A DNA stretch of 64,000 bases from Ligilactobacillus animalis KCTC 3501 = DSM 20602. Lineage in GTDB: Bacteria; Bacillota; Bacilli; Lactobacillales; Lactobacillaceae. Each line of letters begins with the position of its first letter. The first letter of the stretch is position 1. Positions 14,196 to 24,763 of the stretch are shown here, in pieces. The stretch covers positions 124,001 through 188,000 of the forward strand of contig NZ_AYYW01000003.1 in NCBI RefSeq assembly GCF_001434535.1, in the 5' to 3' direction. The position numbers and the translations under genes are program-made. The notes beneath the pieces are model-generated. The model had not been told where the DNA came from and made no database searches. It worked only from the letters and a program-made list of their open reading frames with translations.

Positions 14196-14507
14196 TCATA
14201 ATACAATGACTTTAGGTTCTTTATCAGTATAATTAATACTAATATTATTTCCCAAAATGGTCACTTGGTTATTATTAATTTCATCCGGTAGTAAATACAG
14301 CGTAATTTTACCACTATCTGGCAACTCTGATTTCAAGATTTCAATCAATCGGTTCCTTGTACTTTTATATCTAACTTCACACTCATACAAACTATACTGT
14401 TTCATGGAAAATCCCAATTCTACCAGTCGTTTACGATATTCAGCTGCTTGTTTTCTCTCTTCCTTACTATCTCTTGGCAGGTCAAAACACAAAAGTAACA
14501 TCATCAC
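14196..14507 (-). CDS. cas2: CRISPR-associated endonuclease Cas2 (type II-like)
   Basis: A 103-residue Cas2. The first strand and helix MMLLLCFDLPRDSKEERK and the following LVELGFSMKQYSLYE match the type II Cas2 pattern (S. pyogenes MILMFDMPTDTAEERK ... FIMHQFSVYS); the Asp of strand 1 is present. Cas2 dimers bridge Cas1 dimers in spacer integration. It overlaps cas1 by 4 bases. No csn2 or cas9 follows; the degenerate repeats come next. Confidence 0.9.
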   Translation of the reverse strand: MMMLLLCFDLPRDSKEERKQAAEYRKRLVELGFSMKQYSLYECEVRYKSTRNRLIEILKSELPDSGKITLYLLPDEINNNQVTILGNNISINYTDKEPKVIVL

Positions 14508-15403
14508 CGTCCACCTTCTATCATCTGTGGTAACAAGATATCAGATATCGCATTGGTGTTTAGACACCTCAAATAGGATTCCACAGTTTTTCGAATCGCA
14601 TCACCCAAACGATAAACTTTTCCGTCAATAACACAGCGTTCCATCAAAACACCTACTAACATTTTCTTATCCAATTCATTTGTCCCCTTATCATAAATAT
14701 TTTCAAATACCAAACTGTCAACAAAAGGACGAAAGGGCTCAATCAAATCATCCGATAAGTTATAAGGATTATTGACCGAAACGTGATGAATACCAAAACT
14801 GGGTTCCAATGCATGCATGATCAATTCATTTCTGATAACTGATCTCAGAATCGCATATCCATAATTTAGCCCAGCATTTACAATATCAGAATGTCTTCCA
14901 CGTTTAAAATTCTTTCCAAATAAAATCGGAAAATACTTTCTTGCTGCATACGATTCATAGTCTTTACCGTCACCTTCGGTTACTTTCTGACTAACATCTC
15001 GTAATAAATAAGGAGTTTCTTCATCATTGCAATTTTGCTCAATACAAATTGCTTGATTTTGGATCTTTGCAATTACTATTTTTCTCCATATGCGCCTTTT
15101 AAAACGACTAGTAGCTTTAAATTGTTTTTTTAATGTATCTAATCTATTTTCTTGACCATATATTGATTCATACGCTGCAACTGGAGTATGCTTACGATCC
15201 AAAAACAGTAATGATATCCTATTCTCAATACATTTCTCAACTAATTTTTCAGAAAATAAACTACTCCCTGTATCAAAAATAAGATAGTCAATATCTTCAA
15301 ACGGAATAAACCGTTCCTCTTTGGTCACCATATTAAAAAATCTAAGACTATACTTTTTGACAGTAACTACCTGCCGATTTTCAACGTATACTATATTGCG
15401 CAT
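14504..15403 (-). CDS. cas1: CRISPR-associated integrase Cas1 (type II-like)
   Basis: A 299-residue Cas1, the spacer-acquisition integrase. The segments INAGL-like VNAGLNYGYAILRS and NPYNLSDDLIEPFRPFVDSLVFE are typical of type II Cas1 (S. pyogenes INAGLDYGYTLL and ASDIMEPFRPLVD); the EPFRP motif holds a metal-binding acidic residue. No cas9, csn2 or tracrRNA is recognisable within several kilobases, so this is an orphan adaptation module. GATC is scarce (about 4 in cas1-cas2), unlike native genes, which fits foreign origin. AT-rich non-coding DNA precedes it. Confidence 0.92.
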   Translation of the reverse strand: MRNIVYVENRQVVTVKKYSLRFFNMVTKEERFIPFEDIDYLIFDTGSSLFSEKLVEKCIENRISLLFLDRKHTPVAAYESIYGQENRLDTLKKQFKATSRFKRRIWRKIVIAKIQNQAICIEQNCNDEETPYLLRDVSQKVTEGDGKDYESYAARKYFPILFGKNFKRGRHSDIVNAGLNYGYAILRSVIRNELIMHALEPSFGIHHVSVNNPYNLSDDLIEPFRPFVDSLVFENIYDKGTNELDKKMLVGVLMERCVIDGKVYRLGDAIRKTVESYLRCLNTNAISDILLPQMIEGGR

Positions 15404-15726
15404 TTAGTACCTATTCAACTTTCTCGATCGAAAAAATACATTTTCCTATCTTATATAAATTTTACTTAGTCTTATCAAGTTGCATCTTTTTTCTAAAACA
15501 TTTTCCTTTAAATTATATCAAGTCCCATAATTTTAGTTCAATTATTTGAGCATTTTTAGTTCTGCTTTTTTATCATCTTTTATATTTTCTTGAACATAAT
15601 CTTGTAGCTAAAGTCTAGAAATTATAACAAATTACTAATTATCCCCCTTTTACTTACTAAAAGTGCTACAGTGAAGTCCCAAGTAAATCTATTTACTTAA
15701 ATATAAAATAAAAGGGGGAAATATAT
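15404..15726. other. AT-rich intergenic region between cas1 and ORF 15727
   Basis: About 320 bases, strongly AT-rich, with no cas9 remnant or reading frame that I could recognise. It probably holds divergent promoters for cas1 and the following plus-strand gene; the latter has AAAGGGGGAAA as a ribosome site at its end. Confidence 0.5.
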
Positions 15727-16137
15727 ATGGCACTAAAACCTAAAGTCGTGCTCCATTTTCCAGCTTTTGCAGTCGCTAACGACAAGGAAGGCTATGATTT
15801 TTTTGTTTTAGACATTCAAAAACTAGTCATCCGAACTGAAAAAATGGATCTAGCAGAATCACTTTCCTATGCTTCAGCTATCCTTGAATATCACGCGGAT
15901 AAGAAGTGGCGAGAACTTAGAAGACCAGTTCCACCCACGCTAGATAGTATTGCTAAAAAACAGAAGACGGTCCCAAATTCATTTTTTGTTTCACTTCGCG
16001 TCAATGTCATGCAACACATCAAAGCCTGTGAATTTGAACCAGTCACCATAATGATGCCAAGATGGTGGCTTCTCACCAAAGATCTCAATGCAAATGCGTT
16101 GCGTGGCATCATTTACGGGAATCATCCTTTTATATAG
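15727..16137 (+). CDS. hypothetical protein beside cas1
   Basis: A 136-residue protein with a strong ribosome site (AAAAGGGGGAAA). It is basic and slightly hydrophobic in places (VVLHFPAFAVAND ... VTIMMPRWWLL), without signal peptide or clear membrane segment. I recognise no family. It is transcribed away from cas1 and towards the convergent helicase. Low GATC like its neighbours suggests it came with the island. Confidence 0.55.
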   Translation: MALKPKVVLHFPAFAVANDKEGYDFFVLDIQKLVIRTEKMDLAESLSYASAILEYHADKKWRELRRPVPPTLDSIAKKQKTVPNSFFVSLRVNVMQHIKACEFEPVTIMMPRWWLLTKDLNANALRGIIYGNHPFI

Positions 16138-16234
16138 AGCACAAATAGGACGTATAGCTACCACTATATGGAGTATCCGCCCTTATTTGTATGCTATAAA
16201 AAAGTCATGGACATTCCATCCATTACCTAAATGC

Positions 16235-19162
16235 TTATTTTTCTGTCAACATATAGTATCTATCCGCATCAACTGGGACAGCTAATTTCAGATCCATTGA
16301 AACAATCGGATCCTCCTTGCCATCCTGACGTCTAGAGAATTCTTGCTGCATTGAGCCCTTGATAATTTCACATGGGCCTAAATAGATAAAAGATGTCCCT
16401 TCATCATCAGACTTTTTAACAAACATGTGCATATCTAATGCCGGCTTGCCTTCTTCAACACCACGATAGAGTTTTTGGATTTCAGCTCCCTCTATTCGCC
16501 GCTTATTCTTTGAATACATGTGCATCACACTTGGATTCTTGAAATAATCACCGTATTGAATAGTTTCGCTAATGTTTTCACTCTTATGATATGTGATAAA
16601 AATTGGACATGTATCATGATCTTTGTCAATAAAATATCCGCCAATGTTTTGACCTGGAACACGCTTGTTGAAGTTTAGCAAACGACAAGCATCTTTTCGT
16701 TCATAGCGACAACCAATGGTGAAGGGCTGACTTGCATCATATTGTTCTGCTTTAAGTAACCCGGTTTTAATAGCATCTTCAAACAATACTTTAAAATCAT
16801 TATTCGTTAATTCTGCCTTGATTTTATCGTTAAAACGATAACTACCTGCATGATGTTCAGTAATCTCCGTGTCACCATAGCTCACTTTATTAGGCTTCGA
16901 TTTATCATCAAAAAACGCTAACGAGAAAATTCGATCAACTGAACCTAACACTGCGTCATTTACGTAGCAACCTGCTTCTTTTAAAATTTGAACATATTGT
17001 TCATCAGTCAGTTCACCTTGAAGCAGCGCATTTAACAGCAACAATTCATGTTTACGTAAACCATTACTCAACTCAACCGTCACAAAAGAAAGAACTTGTT
17101 CTTGGAAAGGTGTTAAAACAAATTCTTCTTCATCCATCGCTAACAAGAAAGCATTATATTGCTTATACTTACTTGCAATAACACTTTGATCAATTGAGTC
17201 ACGCTGCAAATCGCACATTAAAGGTACACGACCAAGCTTATTTTTCACATTCATATACTCATCATGCAACTTTTTCTTCAAAGTTAAATTTGACTGGCTA
17301 ATTGATTTATAAATACGCTCTTTAGCAATCTTAGTGAAATTAATCACTGAAGTTCCAAAGATCGGTTCAAGATCTACAGAATCACGCGCGCTATCCTTGC
17401 TGTGCGATTTATCGCCAGTCAAAGCGATTGGAATCAGATAGTTATTCTTATAATTTCCAATAAAATCAATGATCGTCACGTATTCCTTATCTTTGAATTT
17501 ACGCAAGCCACGACCTAATTGTTGCACAAAAACAATGCTTGATTCAGTATTACGTAGCATAACAACCTGATTAACACAAGGAATGTCGATACCTTCGTTA
17601 AAGATATCCACAGTCACGATATAATCAATCACGCCTGCTTCAAGTTGGCTGACAACTTCATCACGTCTAGCAATACCATCTTCGCCAGTTAATGCAATGG
17701 ACTTATAACCGCGTTTACTCAATAATTCAGCAATACCTTTAGCTTCATCTTTACGACTACAAAATACCAACCCATACAATTTGTCGCCTGAATATCCATA
17801 ATACTTAGTCTGTCTAACGATATAATTTGCACGTTCTTCACTGACTAGCCGTTGTAGTGAGGTAGTATCGTCAATTGTCTCACCATTTAATTCGTAATCC
17901 TCAACTCCATAGTAGTGGAATGGGCAAAGCATATTCTCTTCTAGAGCGTCTTGCAGCCGAATCTCATAGGCAATATCGTAATTAAATAGTTTATAGACAT
18001 TAAAATTATCTGTCCGTTCTGGGGTCGCAGTCATCCCTAAGCAAAATTTTGGCGTAAAATACTCAAAAATCCGTTGATGCATCGAAGCTCCTAGGTGATG
18101 TGCTTCGTCAAATAGAACATAGTCAAAACTATCTTTGGCAAATAACGCTAAATTTTCTGGCTTGGAAAGTGTCTGAACTGTAGCAAAAACATATTTCTTG
18201 TTTAAGCCTTCACGATTATTGCCACTATAAATTCCGTAATCATTGCGATTACCACCAATTACTTTATAGAAACTTTCTAATGATTTTTGCAAGATTTGCT
18301 CACGATGGGCAACAAACAGAAAACGTTTAGGCTTAAAACTCCGTACATCAAATGCACCAAGATAAGTCTTCCCTGTCCCCGTTGCAGAAATAATCAATCC
18401 TTTTTGTTTACCACTTTGACGCAATTCAGTTAACTGATCTAAAGCAGCTTTTTGCATCTTGTTAGGTACAATTTTGCTATCAGTTTGATAAACTTCTGTA
18501 CTTTCGGCTACATCAGCGGCTGCGATCAATTTTGGATGATTCTTTTTATATAGTTCGGTGTATTCTTCAATCCAAGCATCTGTGAGTTCAATTCCGCGAT
18601 CCCACTCGGCTTCAATCTGATCACTGATATTTTTGGTGATCTCGGCATTATCCAATGAAGTAACCCGTAAATTCCATTCATAGTTCTTCATAATTGCATT
18701 ACTTGTGAGATTAGAACTACCGATAATTGCAGAATTATAGCCATTTTCGTGGGAAAACATGTATCCCTTAGCATGGAATGGCAATGGTTCAGCAGTTTTT
18801 TGATCTTTACCAGTATAAATCCTAACATCGATATTAGGAATATTGGTTAACATTTTAAAAACTTCTGGCTGATTGAACCACAAATAAGTTGAGGTAAGAA
18901 TTCTACCACGTACACCGCGTTTGTCTAGATCTTGAAAAACGGATAAAAACTGTGATAAACCGGCCTTAGTGATAAAAGCCACTGCAAAAATGAAGTCATC
19001 ACACGTTTGTAACTCATTTTTCAAAATTCGATAAACATTAGTGTTGGCTGATTCATTGGCAACTAATGATGCCGACAAACCACCAACGGCAGAGTATTTA
19101 TCCCGATCCACAAAATTATTAAGCACTGTATTGGAAATGTTATCAATTAAATGGCTATTCAA
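16235..19162 (-). CDS. PLD-like nuclease / SF2 helicase / DUF3427 protein
   Basis: A 975-residue three-part protein. Residues about 30-200 form a phospholipase-D-type module with the HxK motif (HAKGY) and GSSNLT. Residues about 230-640 are an SF2 helicase core with Walker A SATGTGKT, Walker B DEAH (FDEAHHLG) and motif VI QQLGRGLRK. The C-terminal 300 residues fit DUF3427. Such proteins are spread among Firmicutes defence islands and often annotated as type III restriction-like helicases. It overlaps the upstream NUDIX gene by 8 bases, a conserved pair. Predicted to act on DNA or RNA in defence or repair; that role is inferred. Confidence 0.85.
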   Translation of the reverse strand: MNSHLIDNISNTVLNNFVDRDKYSAVGGLSASLVANESANTNVYRILKNELQTCDDFIFAVAFITKAGLSQFLSVFQDLDKRGVRGRILTSTYLWFNQPEVFKMLTNIPNIDVRIYTGKDQKTAEPLPFHAKGYMFSHENGYNSAIIGSSNLTSNAIMKNYEWNLRVTSLDNAEITKNISDQIEAEWDRGIELTDAWIEEYTELYKKNHPKLIAAADVAESTEVYQTDSKIVPNKMQKAALDQLTELRQSGKQKGLIISATGTGKTYLGAFDVRSFKPKRFLFVAHREQILQKSLESFYKVIGGNRNDYGIYSGNNREGLNKKYVFATVQTLSKPENLALFAKDSFDYVLFDEAHHLGASMHQRIFEYFTPKFCLGMTATPERTDNFNVYKLFNYDIAYEIRLQDALEENMLCPFHYYGVEDYELNGETIDDTTSLQRLVSEERANYIVRQTKYYGYSGDKLYGLVFCSRKDEAKGIAELLSKRGYKSIALTGEDGIARRDEVVSQLEAGVIDYIVTVDIFNEGIDIPCVNQVVMLRNTESSIVFVQQLGRGLRKFKDKEYVTIIDFIGNYKNNYLIPIALTGDKSHSKDSARDSVDLEPIFGTSVINFTKIAKERIYKSISQSNLTLKKKLHDEYMNVKNKLGRVPLMCDLQRDSIDQSVIASKYKQYNAFLLAMDEEEFVLTPFQEQVLSFVTVELSNGLRKHELLLLNALLQGELTDEQYVQILKEAGCYVNDAVLGSVDRIFSLAFFDDKSKPNKVSYGDTEITEHHAGSYRFNDKIKAELTNNDFKVLFEDAIKTGLLKAEQYDASQPFTIGCRYERKDACRLLNFNKRVPGQNIGGYFIDKDHDTCPIFITYHKSENISETIQYGDYFKNPSVMHMYSKNKRRIEGAEIQKLYRGVEEGKPALDMHMFVKKSDDEGTSFIYLGPCEIIKGSMQQEFSRRQDGKEDPIVSMDLKLAVPVDADRYYMLTEK

Positions 19163-19574
19163 AACTAATACTCCTTAAATCAACTTTTTCGATTGCTTTT
19201 TCAACCGGGATATCAGCCGGGGCCCAATTAAGTTGCGACAACTCATCAACTGTATGCCACTTAACTTCACTATGAGCTACCAAATCAAAGTTGTTTGTTA
19301 GCAATTTTGCATAGAACACAGTCAATTCAACGACACCGAATTCATATTCATATTTTACAGTTTCAGTAACTTGTGGCCCGACTAAAATTTCGTCCTTAAA
19401 CTCTTCTTCCAGCTCGCGTTTTAGCGCTTGTTGCGGTGTTTCGCCAGATTCAATCTTTCCACCTGGGAACTCCCACAAATCGCCCAGTACTCGATCCGAG
19501 CTGCGTTTGGTTGTTAGGACTTTGTTACCGTCGATGATCGCTGCACCGACTACTTTGATATGTTTTATTGGCAC
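19155..19574 (-). CDS. NUDIX (deoxy)nucleoside triphosphate pyrophosphohydrolase
   Basis: A 139-residue MutT-type enzyme with Nudix box GKIESGETPQQALKRELEEEF; the Glu residues of REL-EE for metal binding are present, while the final Gly of the classical box is Lys. WEFPGGK is the MutT-like entry. It would hydrolyse modified or free dNTPs/NTPs. Its stop overlaps the helicase start by 8 bases, so they work together. Standalone housekeeping MutT is an alternative, but the overlap argues for a dedicated partner. Confidence 0.88.
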   Translation of the reverse strand: MPIKHIKVVGAAIIDGNKVLTTKRSSDRVLGDLWEFPGGKIESGETPQQALKRELEEEFKDEILVGPQVTETVKYEYEFGVVELTVFYAKLLTNNFDLVAHSEVKWHTVDELSQLNWAPADIPVEKAIEKVDLRSISFE

Positions 19575-19803
19575 TTTCTACACCTCAAAATCACTTTCTA
19601 TATATACATAAATATGTTCTTAACTCTAGTATAAATATAATACATACGCCTTGACTTTGCCAAATTTCATTTATCTATGCCAAGCACCTATATTTATCTC
19701 AATTTCAAGCATCGAAAACATCGATCTACCTCTTAGTAAAAACAAGAAACTCCATGAAAATAGGCCTAAGCCAGCTTCATAGAGCTTCTATAAAATTATT
19801 CAA

Positions 19804-21930
19804 CTACAATTCATCCATTCCCATATCAATGAAGTATTGATATGTCTCATCAAGTATTTCATCTCTTGGGATAAATATAATCATTTCTTTACGTGCTCTA
19901 GTTAGTAGAACTCTATAGTTATTTTCAACAATAGTATCTATATCTTTGTATTTTTCTTGTTGCTTATTACGTTGATATCCTCTGGTCATCCACTTATTAC
20001 CATATCGGATATAATCACCACTAAATACAACAATCGGACAATCAAGCTTCAATCCCTGATTTCCATATACTGAACATACCTTAGTTAACTCTTTACAACC
20101 ACCATTAAACCAAGGGCCATACTCTCTCATAGAAACAGCATTCGATCCGTTAAAACCAATATTCCAGCCCGGGAGCGCTTTACTAATGATATTTTGCTCA
20201 GCAAAGTTAGATACCAACATTCCATACTTCCATTCTGGATGATCTTTATCAATATTTACTGCTCGCTCCTGAATCTTGGAGAAATCACGAGTCACACAAA
20301 TTCTCATTGATGTTTTTTGTAATTTTTTAAATTCTGATTTAGCTTTTGATAAATTAGTATGAGTATAGCAAATAGCCTCCTCTACCCATTTACTACAATC
20401 AATAAAATCCGCTCTCAGAGATGTTGGAAGAAACGGATCATTATCAACAACCTTTCTTTCCCCAGTTACCTGAATCTTATCAGCTAAATCTTTAGAAGCT
20501 AGTACAATCCAATCGCTATGTTTATTAAGCGCATCTTCCCATAATGACAACCCTGCTTCTTCTCCAGTATAAATTACCTGTCCATTGCCATATAAACCAA
20601 TCAGTACCGTATAGCCTCTCCTACTATAAATTCTTTCACCAATATCAAATAGACCTTCTGGTTCAGTGAATCCCCTTTTAAGTTTTTCAGCGTCCCATGC
20701 TCTTTGTGCCTCATCAAAAATAAGAATAGATTGCTCAGGGACTGCTACTTTAGGAGAAAAAAAGGTCGCTTTAAATTCTTTCATACCTTGTATTGCATTC
20801 TCCCCCATATGTCTATTAATTCCAACCTGATTAATTTGATATTAAAGAACTTCTATAAGTGGGCCATTTCCAGAAATATATACCGCATTAGCTTTTCCAT
20901 TTTTATTTGCTTCATAGACTACGCTCTGAGCAACCGCAGCCTTTCCAGCACCTGGTACACCATTTATCAAAATAAGTAATTTTTTATTTTTCTTGCTTGC
21001 ACCACTGATATACCAAAGTACCTTCTTAAGACAATTTTTATTAACATCTGAAATATATGGAATTCTTCCTTCACGATACATTATTTCAATCGCCTTAAGC
21101 ATATCGGGCATTTCAGTCTTAGAAGAGGAAAGTCATTCTTCAATAAATTGGCATGGGCGTTCTCCATTAAGTTCCTGCTCTATAGTACTGCAAAAATTAT
21201 CAGCTGTAAGAATATTTATTTCTCTCAATTCGCCAGGCTGAGCATCTCTATACGTACACACGAGATAGCTTTTAACTTCTAAATTTTTATCTATTGTTAC
21301 TCTATGATGATTCATAAGCCATTCTTTGTATCTAATAGCCTGAGCTACATCATCTTTATTGTCATCAACCTGAGGAGTAGGTTTTCGTTTGAATTCTAAA
21401 GAAATTACCTTTTTATCAGTAAGTAAAAATACATCTGGCCTTTCATGGACTGCTCCTGGGAGACTATATTCAAAGACTAGTTCAAATTCTTTAACAGCTA
21501 TATTCAAATCTGACAGTGTACGTGCGATAAATTTAAAGCAATCCATCCATACAGATTCCTGACTTTGGCTTACAGAATTACCTGTGCGTGATGAGTTATC
21601 CTCACTCATCACATCATTAACATGATCTTTAAGCGTTTTCACCCATATTTCAAATTGCCTCTGATCAGCAGATATAATATCTCTTATCTTTAGCTTTAAA
21701 GCATAGCCTTTTAAAAATTTACTCGCGCTAAAATCTTTTACTGGTTCAATACCACATACTTCTTTTGCAATAGCCAATGTTTCAACATTATACAGCCCAT
21801 GCCATAGTCCTCGCCCCGGATCCCATCTGAATTTAACACTTTTCATCTTATCTCTTGTAACTTCATCCGGAATAATACCATTAAAATTTATTTCAATTCT
21901 ATTTCCTGCTGTTACAGTGTACGTTGCCAC
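19804..21930 (-). pseudogene. nuclease-like plus DUF2075 helicase protein, two in-frame stops
   Basis: One frame of about 709 codons is broken by TGA (21133-21135) and TAA (20842-20844); all three pieces are in phase. The first part has a short wedge (VKFRWDPGRGLWHGL) and a PD-(D/E)xK-like patch (RPDVFLLTDKKVISLEFKRK). The second has a P-loop GVPGAGKA where the Thr/Ser after Lys is replaced by Ala. The third has the DUF2075 Walker B LIFDEAQRAWD and a C-terminal superfamily 1-type NNYRVLLTRARKEM. Proteins of this plan occur in defence islands. Two stops plus a weakened P-loop show a dead gene. Confidence 0.8.
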
Positions 21931-22412
21931 TTCAAGCCCTCCATCCCCTGTTTATCTAGATGTACATTTTTAGATATAAGCAAAATTTTTGCGCAAAAAA
22001 AGGACATTAGATGCCCTCCTGTTATCCAATTAATTCACCACAAACAATCAATAAAGGAGTGTGACATTTATGTCCTATAATTATTTTATCTTAAAAATGT
22101 TAGATATTAAAGAAAAAACTCGGGATAATTGACTGAATTAACCAAACTTCTTGGTAATTAGAGCTAGGTACAGCTATTTACAACTTAAAAATCAAATATT
22201 ATATCAAAAATATAATTATTCAACCGGAAGATCGAAAGGTACTACTCGAATGCTGCTACCAAGCCGGAGCTGTTGTGACTTTAGAAGTCATCAATTTTTT
22301 ACTAATTGATTGTATTTTCACAAAAAACACTTCCTACATTTTGATATGATCCCCTTAGAGTAGACACAGAAATAATAAAAATTCTGTGATTCTATTCTAG
22401 GAGAGATTTTTA
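21931..22412. other. intergenic stretch with possible ISL3-type transposase scrap
   Basis: At 22070 a reading frame starts MSYNYFILKMLDIKEKTRDN and stops at once. The start resembles ISL3-family transposases of lactobacilli, but only about 20 residues survive. The rest is AT-rich without genes that I can support. It separates the dead DUF2075 gene from an IS3 remnant, consistent with a scrapyard of mobile elements. Confidence 0.3.
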
Positions 22413-23300
22413 ATGTCTAAAAGAAGTACTAAACACACGATTGAAGAGCGGTAAGGATCGTGAATTTGAAACGCTATCCGAAACTGAATGCCTCAAACTG
22501 GAGATCTTACACCTAAAAGAAAGAAACGAATATTTAGAAGCTGAAAATGTCATCTTAAAAAATTGGACGAGCTCGGAAGGAGGAGATAATTCAAGTACCT
22601 AAAAAGATTCGGTTTAGAGCTATCAAGAAAGTCTTAGATAATGAGCTCAAACTAAACGTTAAAATACTGTGTAAAAATATCAAAAGTTTCTCGTTCTGGC
22701 TATTATCGCTATTTAAGTGCACCTAAATCGAATCGATGTCTAGAAAACGGAGGGCTAAGTGAGATCATCAAAAAGGAATTTCATGCTTTAAAGGGCATAT
22801 ACGGGGCTCGGCATATCAAAATATTGATCGAGCGAAAATACGGTAAACATTATAATCTAAAACGCATCAAACGTTTAATGCGCAAATTAGGTCTAGCAGC
22901 ACCGATCAGAAGAAAACGCAAAGGTTGTACTAAGACAGATTATTCAAACTATGAAAAAAACATCTTAGATCGAGATTTTACAGCGAAAGCCCTTAATCAA
23001 AAATGGGTGACTGATGTAACTTATTTGGAATATGGCTTGGTTCAAAAGGTTTACCTAAGTGCCATCAAAGACTTATACGATGGGGGTATCGTAAGTTTTG
23101 AGATCGGTAAACATAATGATAATCCACTTGTCATGCGGACTTTGGAGAAATCCTTTAAGACACTAAATGGTGATGATCTGTTATTACACAGTGATCGTGG
23201 AGCACAATACACCTCAAAAGAATATGTCCGAATGACTTCAGATTACGCGGTGCGTCGAAGTATGTCACGCGTAGCTAAATGTCTCGATAATGTACCATGT
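22413..23300 (+). mobile_element. degenerate IS3-family insertion sequence (IS150/IS1223-like)
   Basis: Remains of orfA (MSKRSTKHTIEER then stop, with a leucine-zipper-like ETECLKLEILHLKERNEYLE piece) are followed by orfB. orfB has HTH_21-type YGAR-like GARHIKILIERKYGK, GLAAPIRRKRKG, and the integrase core WVTDVTYLE ... LHSDRGAQYTSKEY, containing the first two catalytic Asp residues. The frame is lost soon after CLDN, before the third catalytic Glu, so the transposase is dead. Several stops and shifts interrupt orfA. Clear terminal inverted repeats are not visible. Confidence 0.75.
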
Positions 23301-23512
23301 GTTAACTACGATTTTACTTGTTGCTATTTTGAAATGCCTCGCAATATTTTTTTATCCCTGAGGATGCCTTTATTATGTCATCTTAAGCATTGGGGTAAAG
23401 CAACGGTAAAAACTTATATTATCCTTGTAGTTTGTAAAATTTCCATTATAGCTTTTCTATCGACCAAGTAAAATGGCGGTAAAAAGTATAGCCTGACTTA
23501 ACACATATGATA

Positions 23513-24688
23513 TTACTGTTTTGAATATTCTTTAGGCGAATACCCCAACTTCTTCTTAAACACCTTTGAAAAATAGCCATAGTCATAATATCCCAAACTA
23601 TACGCAATTTCATTCAAGGTCATACTTCCTTCTTTGATCAGATATTCAGCTTCGCCTAACTTCGCATCAGTGATAAACTTCGTGATCGTTGTTTGCAATT
23701 CTTTTTTAAATAATTTACACATATACGTCTTATTCAAATTCACGTGTTCGGCGATCTCAGCTAAAGTTATCGGCTTAGCTAAATTCAAATAGATATATTC
23801 AATGATGCGATTCACTAAGGGACTATGACCTTTACTAGAGTATTTACGCACTAACTTACAATATTCAAGTGGCATTTCATGATTCAAGTTATTCAACATT
23901 TCGATAGTATTGCACTTCTCGATCTCAATTGCATATTTTTTAGAGATGCTATCTAAATAAAATGGATGCACTCCACCATATTCAGCTGCGATCCGATCAG
24001 AAACATTAGCAATGATCGCAATATTTTTGGCCACCCGTAGCGGATTACCGACAATACGATCTTTAAATAATAAATAATAATTCTCAAATTTTTCGGCCAT
24101 TTCAAGATAAGTAGTGAGGTCGCCTATTTCGATCGCATGCCGGATCTTAGCTTGTTCACTATATCGCGCCTCAATGCTCAAGAGATCAGTTTCTGATATC
24201 TCATAGTTTTGAGATGACTTTTCCTCTGTTCTAGTTGCTTCAGGAACTTCAATTGCTTCAACTTTCACTAATGGATTAGCTACTAAATTGGCCATCAAAA
24301 GCTCAATATCAGTTAATTTTATGGTTTCTAATACCGGTAAGCTATAATGCTCCTTTTTCAAAGAACGCTTTTTAGGTAACTGCTTGGGGTCATTCAGCAA
24401 AAAAGGTCCCACTATAAGCCTAGCGCCTAGATTTTCTCGATAAGGAAGTTTAATGATACAGTAGGTCATCCCCTGACCAACTGTGAGCCTAAATGGGACT
24501 CCAACTGCGATCGGATTTTGTTCGAGTTTCTCAAGTAATGTTGGTAATTTGATATCACTATGACTATATACATGCGCTTCTAACATTAGAACGACTTTAC
24601 GACCATGGACTAAGAAAACGTTTAAATTTGTCAATGAATTTATCAAGCGGGCTAATTGTAGTTGTTCTAAATATCCCTTCTCTTCCAT
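23513..24688 (-). CDS. AraC-family regulator, probable hexuronate operon activator
   Basis: A 391-residue regulator. Its C-terminal 100 residues are a double AraC helix-turn-helix (ITLAEIAEHVNLNKTYMCKLFK; LNEIAYSLGYYDYGYFSKVFK). The N-terminal part has no classical cupin; the middle carries the block NPLRVAKNIAIIANVSDRIAAEYGGVHP (two parts: NPLRVAKNIAIIA and DRIAAEYGGVHPFYLDS) shared with LAB AraC regulators of the YSIRK-type group. It is divergent from kdgA. Control of the hexuronate operon by an AraC protein instead of GntR/LacI (ExuR, UxuR, KdgR) is notable. Assignment to that operon is positional inference. Confidence 0.8.
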   Translation of the reverse strand: MEEKGYLEQLQLARLINSLTNLNVFLVHGRKVVLMLEAHVYSHSDIKLPTLLEKLEQNPIAVGVPFRLTVGQGMTYCIIKLPYRENLGARLIVGPFLLNDPKQLPKKRSLKKEHYSLPVLETIKLTDIELLMANLVANPLVKVEAIEVPEATRTEEKSSQNYEISETDLLSIEARYSEQAKIRHAIEIGDLTTYLEMAEKFENYYLLFKDRIVGNPLRVAKNIAIIANVSDRIAAEYGGVHPFYLDSISKKYAIEIEKCNTIEMLNNLNHEMPLEYCKLVRKYSSKGHSPLVNRIIEYIYLNLAKPITLAEIAEHVNLNKTYMCKLFKKELQTTITKFITDAKLGEAEYLIKEGSMTLNEIAYSLGYYDYGYFSKVFKKKLGYSPKEYSKQ

Positions 24689-24763
24689 TGTATTTGCTCA
24701 CTTCTTTCTAAAAAAACCAAGATATTACAAATAATGAAAATATATTCCATATAAAATTATACG

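Noticed and set aside
22070-22140. Complete ISL3 element
   Set aside because: Only a 20-residue start is seen, no core and no terminal repeats.
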